A stretch of DNA of 7,324 bases, taken from positions 20,361-27,684 of the forward strand of contig DIWG01000057.1 in assembly GCA_002423465.1 (NCBI GenBank), read 5' to 3'. Positions 5,481 to 7,324 of the stretch are shown here, piece by piece. This DNA comes from Syntrophaceae bacterium UBA6112 (GTDB lineage Bacteria > Desulfobacterota > Syntrophia > Syntrophales > UBA5619). The translations under genes were made by a program, and so were the position numbers. The first letter of the stretch is position 1; every line of letters begins with the position of its first letter. The notes under the pieces were generated by a model. That model saw only the letters and a list, made by a program, of their open reading frames with translations, was not told the origin of the DNA and did not search any database.

Positions 5481-6905
5481 ATGAATAAAAAAACATTTAA
5501 GGGATTGGATCAGTTTGAAAATGTGAAAAACTGGTTTGATACCATTATCGACTCTTCTTTTGATGGCCTGTGGATCTGCGATAAGGATGGAAATATTATA
5601 AGGATCAACAAAGCCGCTGAAACCATGAATGAATTGAAATCAATAGAGGTTGTTGGCAGAAATATGAGGGAATTGGTCAGAGAGGGATTCTTCGATAAAT
5701 CAATTACCCTCGAGGCAATTAAAAAAAAGACTTCCGTGACAATGCTCCAACACACCAGAACAGGGAAGAAAATCCTAGTGACCAGCAATCCCATTTTCAA
5801 TGAAGAAGGCGAAATCACGTTCGTCGTATCGAACGATCGTGATATAACGGAGCTGGATCATCTGCGAAGCCAATTGCATGAAACTCAAGATTTGATGAAA
5901 CGCTATTCTGCCAAACTCTCTGAATTAGAAATAAAATCAGAAGACCCTCATTCTTTTGTGTATCATTCCAAAGAGATGAGACAAATTTACGAAATGGCGG
6001 TCAGGGTAGCCAAAGTCGACTCGACTGTTCTACTTCTGGGGGAATCCGGGGTTGGGAAAAGCATTCTAGCCCACTTGATTCACCAACAATCAGAACGGGT
6101 AAAAGGACCATTTATCCGAGTAGATTGCGTAGGCATTCCCGATTCGCTCATTGAATCTGAACTTTTTGGTTATGTTAAAGGTGCTTTTACAGGCGCAAGG
6201 CCGGAGGGGAAAGCCGGTTTGTTCGAACTTGCAAATAAGGGGACTCTTTTTCTGGACGAAATAGGGGAAATACCTCTGAACATCCAATCGAAATTACTTC
6301 GTTTTCTTGAAAAGCATGAAGTGAATAGAGTGGGTGGCACCGGGGTCAAGGAGATTGACGTCCGAATCATTGCTGCAACCAATATGAATATTGAGGAGAT
6401 GGTCTCGACAAAACGTTTCAGAGCGGATCTCTATTACCGACTGAACGTCGTTCCCATTGTGATTCCTCCGTTGAGCGAGCGCAGAGACGATATTCTGTCT
6501 CTTCTCTTTTACTATCTGCAAAAGTTCAATCAGAAGTACCAGAAAGAAAAGACCTTCAGCCCAGCGGTAATCGATCTCCTGTGTGATTTCAATTTTCCAG
6601 GTAATGTTCGTGAACTATCAAACCTTATCGAGAGAATGGTTGTGACAACAGAGAAATCCTATATGGAATTGTCTGACCTGCCGCAGGGGATCATTAATCG
6701 TATCCACCAATCCGATCAGAATAATTATGGAATCTACGAGAATTTGTCTCTTAAAGAGGCTTCGGAGAAATTCGAATTGATTATGATTGGCAGGACCATC
6801 AAGAACTATGGATCTCAAAAAAAGGCATCGAAGATACTTAGAGTGGATCAGGCTACGATTTCACGGAAGCTGAACAAGAGGCAATCGCAGTGTAAAATGC
6901 AATAA
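5481..6905 (+). CDS. PAS-domain sigma-54-dependent activator with TyrR-like HTH
   Basis: Enhancer-binding protein of 474 residues. Seen: an N-terminal PAS domain (about 14-125, containing FDGLWICDKDGNIIRINKA and ending near SNDRDITELD); a short coiled linker (about 126-155); an AAA+ domain with Walker A GESGVGKS (187-194), GAFTGA (234-239), Walker B TLFLDEIGE (255-263), arginine-finger region FRADLYYRL (313-321) and GNVREL (374-379); and a C-terminal HTH (about 440-466, SQKKASKILRVDQATISRKL). An intact GAFTGA means it should contact sigma-54. With no receiver domain, control is probably by a ligand, redox or other signal at PAS. Start: ATG at 5481 follows GAGG at 5 bases. Odd: the gene is much AT-richer than its neighbours (5701-5760 has 25 G/C of 60, against 41 at 4501-4560 in the MFS gene), which hints at separate acquisition. 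The ald gene with its sigma-54 promoter follows on the same strand and is the likely target. Confidence 0.9.
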   Translation: MNKKTFKGLDQFENVKNWFDTIIDSSFDGLWICDKDGNIIRINKAAETMNELKSIEVVGRNMRELVREGFFDKSITLEAIKKKTSVTMLQHTRTGKKILVTSNPIFNEEGEITFVVSNDRDITELDHLRSQLHETQDLMKRYSAKLSELEIKSEDPHSFVYHSKEMRQIYEMAVRVAKVDSTVLLLGESGVGKSILAHLIHQQSERVKGPFIRVDCVGIPDSLIESELFGYVKGAFTGARPEGKAGLFELANKGTLFLDEIGEIPLNIQSKLLRFLEKHEVNRVGGTGVKEIDVRIIAATNMNIEEMVSTKRFRADLYYRLNVVPIVIPPLSERRDDILSLLFYYLQKFNQKYQKEKTFSPAVIDLLCDFNFPGNVRELSNLIERMVVTTEKSYMELSDLPQGIINRIHQSDQNNYGIYENLSLKEASEKFELIMIGRTIKNYGSQKKASKILRVDQATISRKLNKRQSQCKMQ

Positions 6906-6998
6906 TGCATATTCGATGTAATTATGCATATAATAGAAGATATCGGCCAATGTTGGCAAATCATTACCCGACGAAAATACGGCAATGCAATAATGCAT
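6897..6998. repeat. Repeated ATGCAT-centred sites, candidate upstream activator array
   Basis: An exact 14-base direct repeat, ATGCAATAATGCAT, occurs at 6897-6910 and 6985-6998, 88 bases apart. The first copy includes the stop codon (TAA, 6903-6905) of the PAS regulator. A third, weaker core TATGCATA lies at 6923-6930. Between them sit GCCAA-TG-TTGGC (6946-6957) and the inverted pair CGGCCAAT (6944-6951)/ATTGGCCG (7000-7007). The cluster ends about 100 bases upstream of the ald sigma-54 promoter, the usual enhancer distance for activators of the type encoded next door. Binding by that activator is inferred. Confidence 0.55.
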
Positions 6999-7003
6999 TA
7001 TTG
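6988..7003. promoter_or_regulatory. 16-bp perfect palindrome, best candidate enhancer site for the ald promoter
   Basis: CAATAATGCATTATTG is fully self-complementary. The copy around 6900-6915 matches it at 13 of 16 positions. Its centre is about 111 bases upstream of the -24 GG at 7107. A dimeric HTH protein binding a symmetric site and looping to a -24/-12 promoter is the standard arrangement for sigma-54 activators. I found no clear IHF site in between. The best IHF-like match (7095-7106) overlaps the promoter itself. Confidence 0.5.
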
Positions 7004-7105
7004 GCCGGCTATGTTCTAAATTCAGCATTTTCTCTTCTTCCACTTGAAGTATGTAACCGATAATTTTCATAAGAGTTATCTCTTTTACATCCCCATCAAG
7101 CAGTT

Positions 7106-7121
7106 TGGCATTATTAATGCG
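7106..7121 (+). promoter_or_regulatory. Sigma-54 (-24/-12) promoter for ald
   Basis: TGGCATTATTAATGCG carries the invariant GG (7107-7108) and GC (7119-7120) exactly 10 bases apart, and matches TGGCA and TGC of the consensus TGGCAC-N5-TTGCW. Transcription would start near 7131-7133, giving a leader of about 70 bases to the ATG at 7201. A sigma-54 activator gene immediately upstream and palindromic sites about 100 bases upstream support the reading. Confidence 0.65.
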
Positions 7122-7138
7122 TGATGATTCACTGTTGA

Positions 7139-7158
7139 GTGTCTCGGTGTCGAGGCAC
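7139..7158 (+). other. Stem-loop at the 5' end of the predicted ald leader
   Basis: GTGTCTCG (7139-7146) pairs with CGAGGCAC (7151-7158) in RNA as eight continuous pairs, one of them U-G, around a GUGU tetraloop. It begins only about 7 bases after the predicted sigma-54 start site. No U-tract follows, so it is not a terminator. A transcript-stabilising or regulatory leader hairpin is possible. The ald ribosome site (GGGGAGGGAG, 7187-7196) lies outside the stem. Confidence 0.5.
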
Positions 7159-7200
7159 CCAGCAGATGAACATTAGTTCTTCATTTGGGGAGGGAGCGCA

Positions 7201-7324
7201 ATGATCGTAGGGATTCTCAAGGAGATCAAGATCGAGGAAAACCGCGTATCCATGACGCCGGCCGGTGTCGAAGTCATGAAGGGTCACGGTCATACGGTCC
7301 TCGTGGAAAAGAGCGCCGGGGCCG
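7201..7324 (+). CDS. ald: Alanine dehydrogenase (N-terminal 41 residues, runs off window)
   Basis: The visible protein starts MIVGILKEIKIEENRV and continues SMTPAGVEVMKGHGHTVLVEKSAGA. Known: this is the conserved beginning of NAD-dependent L-alanine dehydrogenase, which interconverts alanine with pyruvate and ammonia in the cytosol. The KEIK-x-EENRV-x-MTPAGV block is typical of Ald. The related transhydrogenase alpha subunit and saccharopine-dehydrogenase-type proteins share the fold but usually differ in this block. Start: ATG at 7201 follows a strong GGGAGG about 7 bases upstream. Composition returns to GC-rich within this gene, unlike the PAS regulator before it. The leader, hairpin and sigma-54 promoter at 7106-7121 imply inducible expression under the upstream activator, suiting either alanine catabolism or ammonia assimilation. 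Catalytic residues lie beyond the window. Confidence 0.88.
   Translation, partial: MIVGILKEIKIEENRVSMTPAGVEVMKGHGHTVLVEKSAGA

Noticed and set aside
6891..6910. TGTAAA as half of a TyrR box, given the TyrR-like HTH
   Set aside because: The partner TTTACA at 6-base spacing is absent.
6946..6972. TTGGCAAATCATTACCC as a second sigma-54 promoter before ald
   Set aside because: The -12 GC is missing (CC at that spacing). The element at 7106-7121 has both invariant pairs.

Overview
The window looks like a stretch of a GC-rich anaerobic bacterial chromosome. A Desulfobacterota/'Deltaproteobacteria' relative (Syntrophales- or Desulfo-type) is my best guess. This is inferred from gene content: a free-standing archaeal-type glutamate-synthase amidotransferase subunit, alanine dehydrogenase, a MoeB/ThiF + MoaD pair and two sigma-54 activators. 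I see no 16S, tRNA or other marker that would fix the taxonomy.

Layout, left to right. (1) 1-320, minus: the N-terminal 106 residues of a class II glutamine amidotransferase, with a good sigma-54 -24/-12 element about 100 bases upstream (424-439). (2) 615-2219, minus: a NifA-like activator (GAF, AAA+ with GAFTGA, Fis-type HTH). It lies just upstream of the amidotransferase on the same strand and is the natural candidate to fire that promoter. (3) 2220-2422: a divergent control region with a nested inverted repeat and a possible sigma-70 promoter. (4) 2423-3429, plus: an E1-like adenylyltransferase and a MoaD-like ubiquitin-fold sulfur carrier, overlapping by 4 bases. (5) 3437-5018, minus: a 12-TM MFS transporter followed by a small cupin, convergent with the MoaD gene. 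(6) 5019-5480: a 462-base gene-free region with a long hairpin, promoter-like boxes and a 14-bp palindrome. (7) 5481-6905, plus: a PAS-AAA+-HTH sigma-54 activator, clearly AT-richer than its neighbours. (8) 6906-7200: a regulatory region with ATGCAT-centred palindromes, a sigma-54 promoter (7106-7121) and a leader stem-loop. (9) 7201 to the end, plus: the start of alanine dehydrogenase (ald).

How it fits together. Both ends of the window show the same design: an activator with an intact GAFTGA loop, then a sigma-54 promoter, then an amino-nitrogen enzyme (glutamate-synthase amidotransferase on the left, alanine dehydrogenase on the right). I read the window as two separate sigma-54 circuits for amino-nitrogen metabolism, separated by a sulfur-carrier/pterin-cofactor pair and a transporter/cupin pair. 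The regulatory links are inferred from position and motif only. I did not find a clearly novel system. The most distinctive unit is the PAS regulator, its palindromic upstream sites and the ald promoter.
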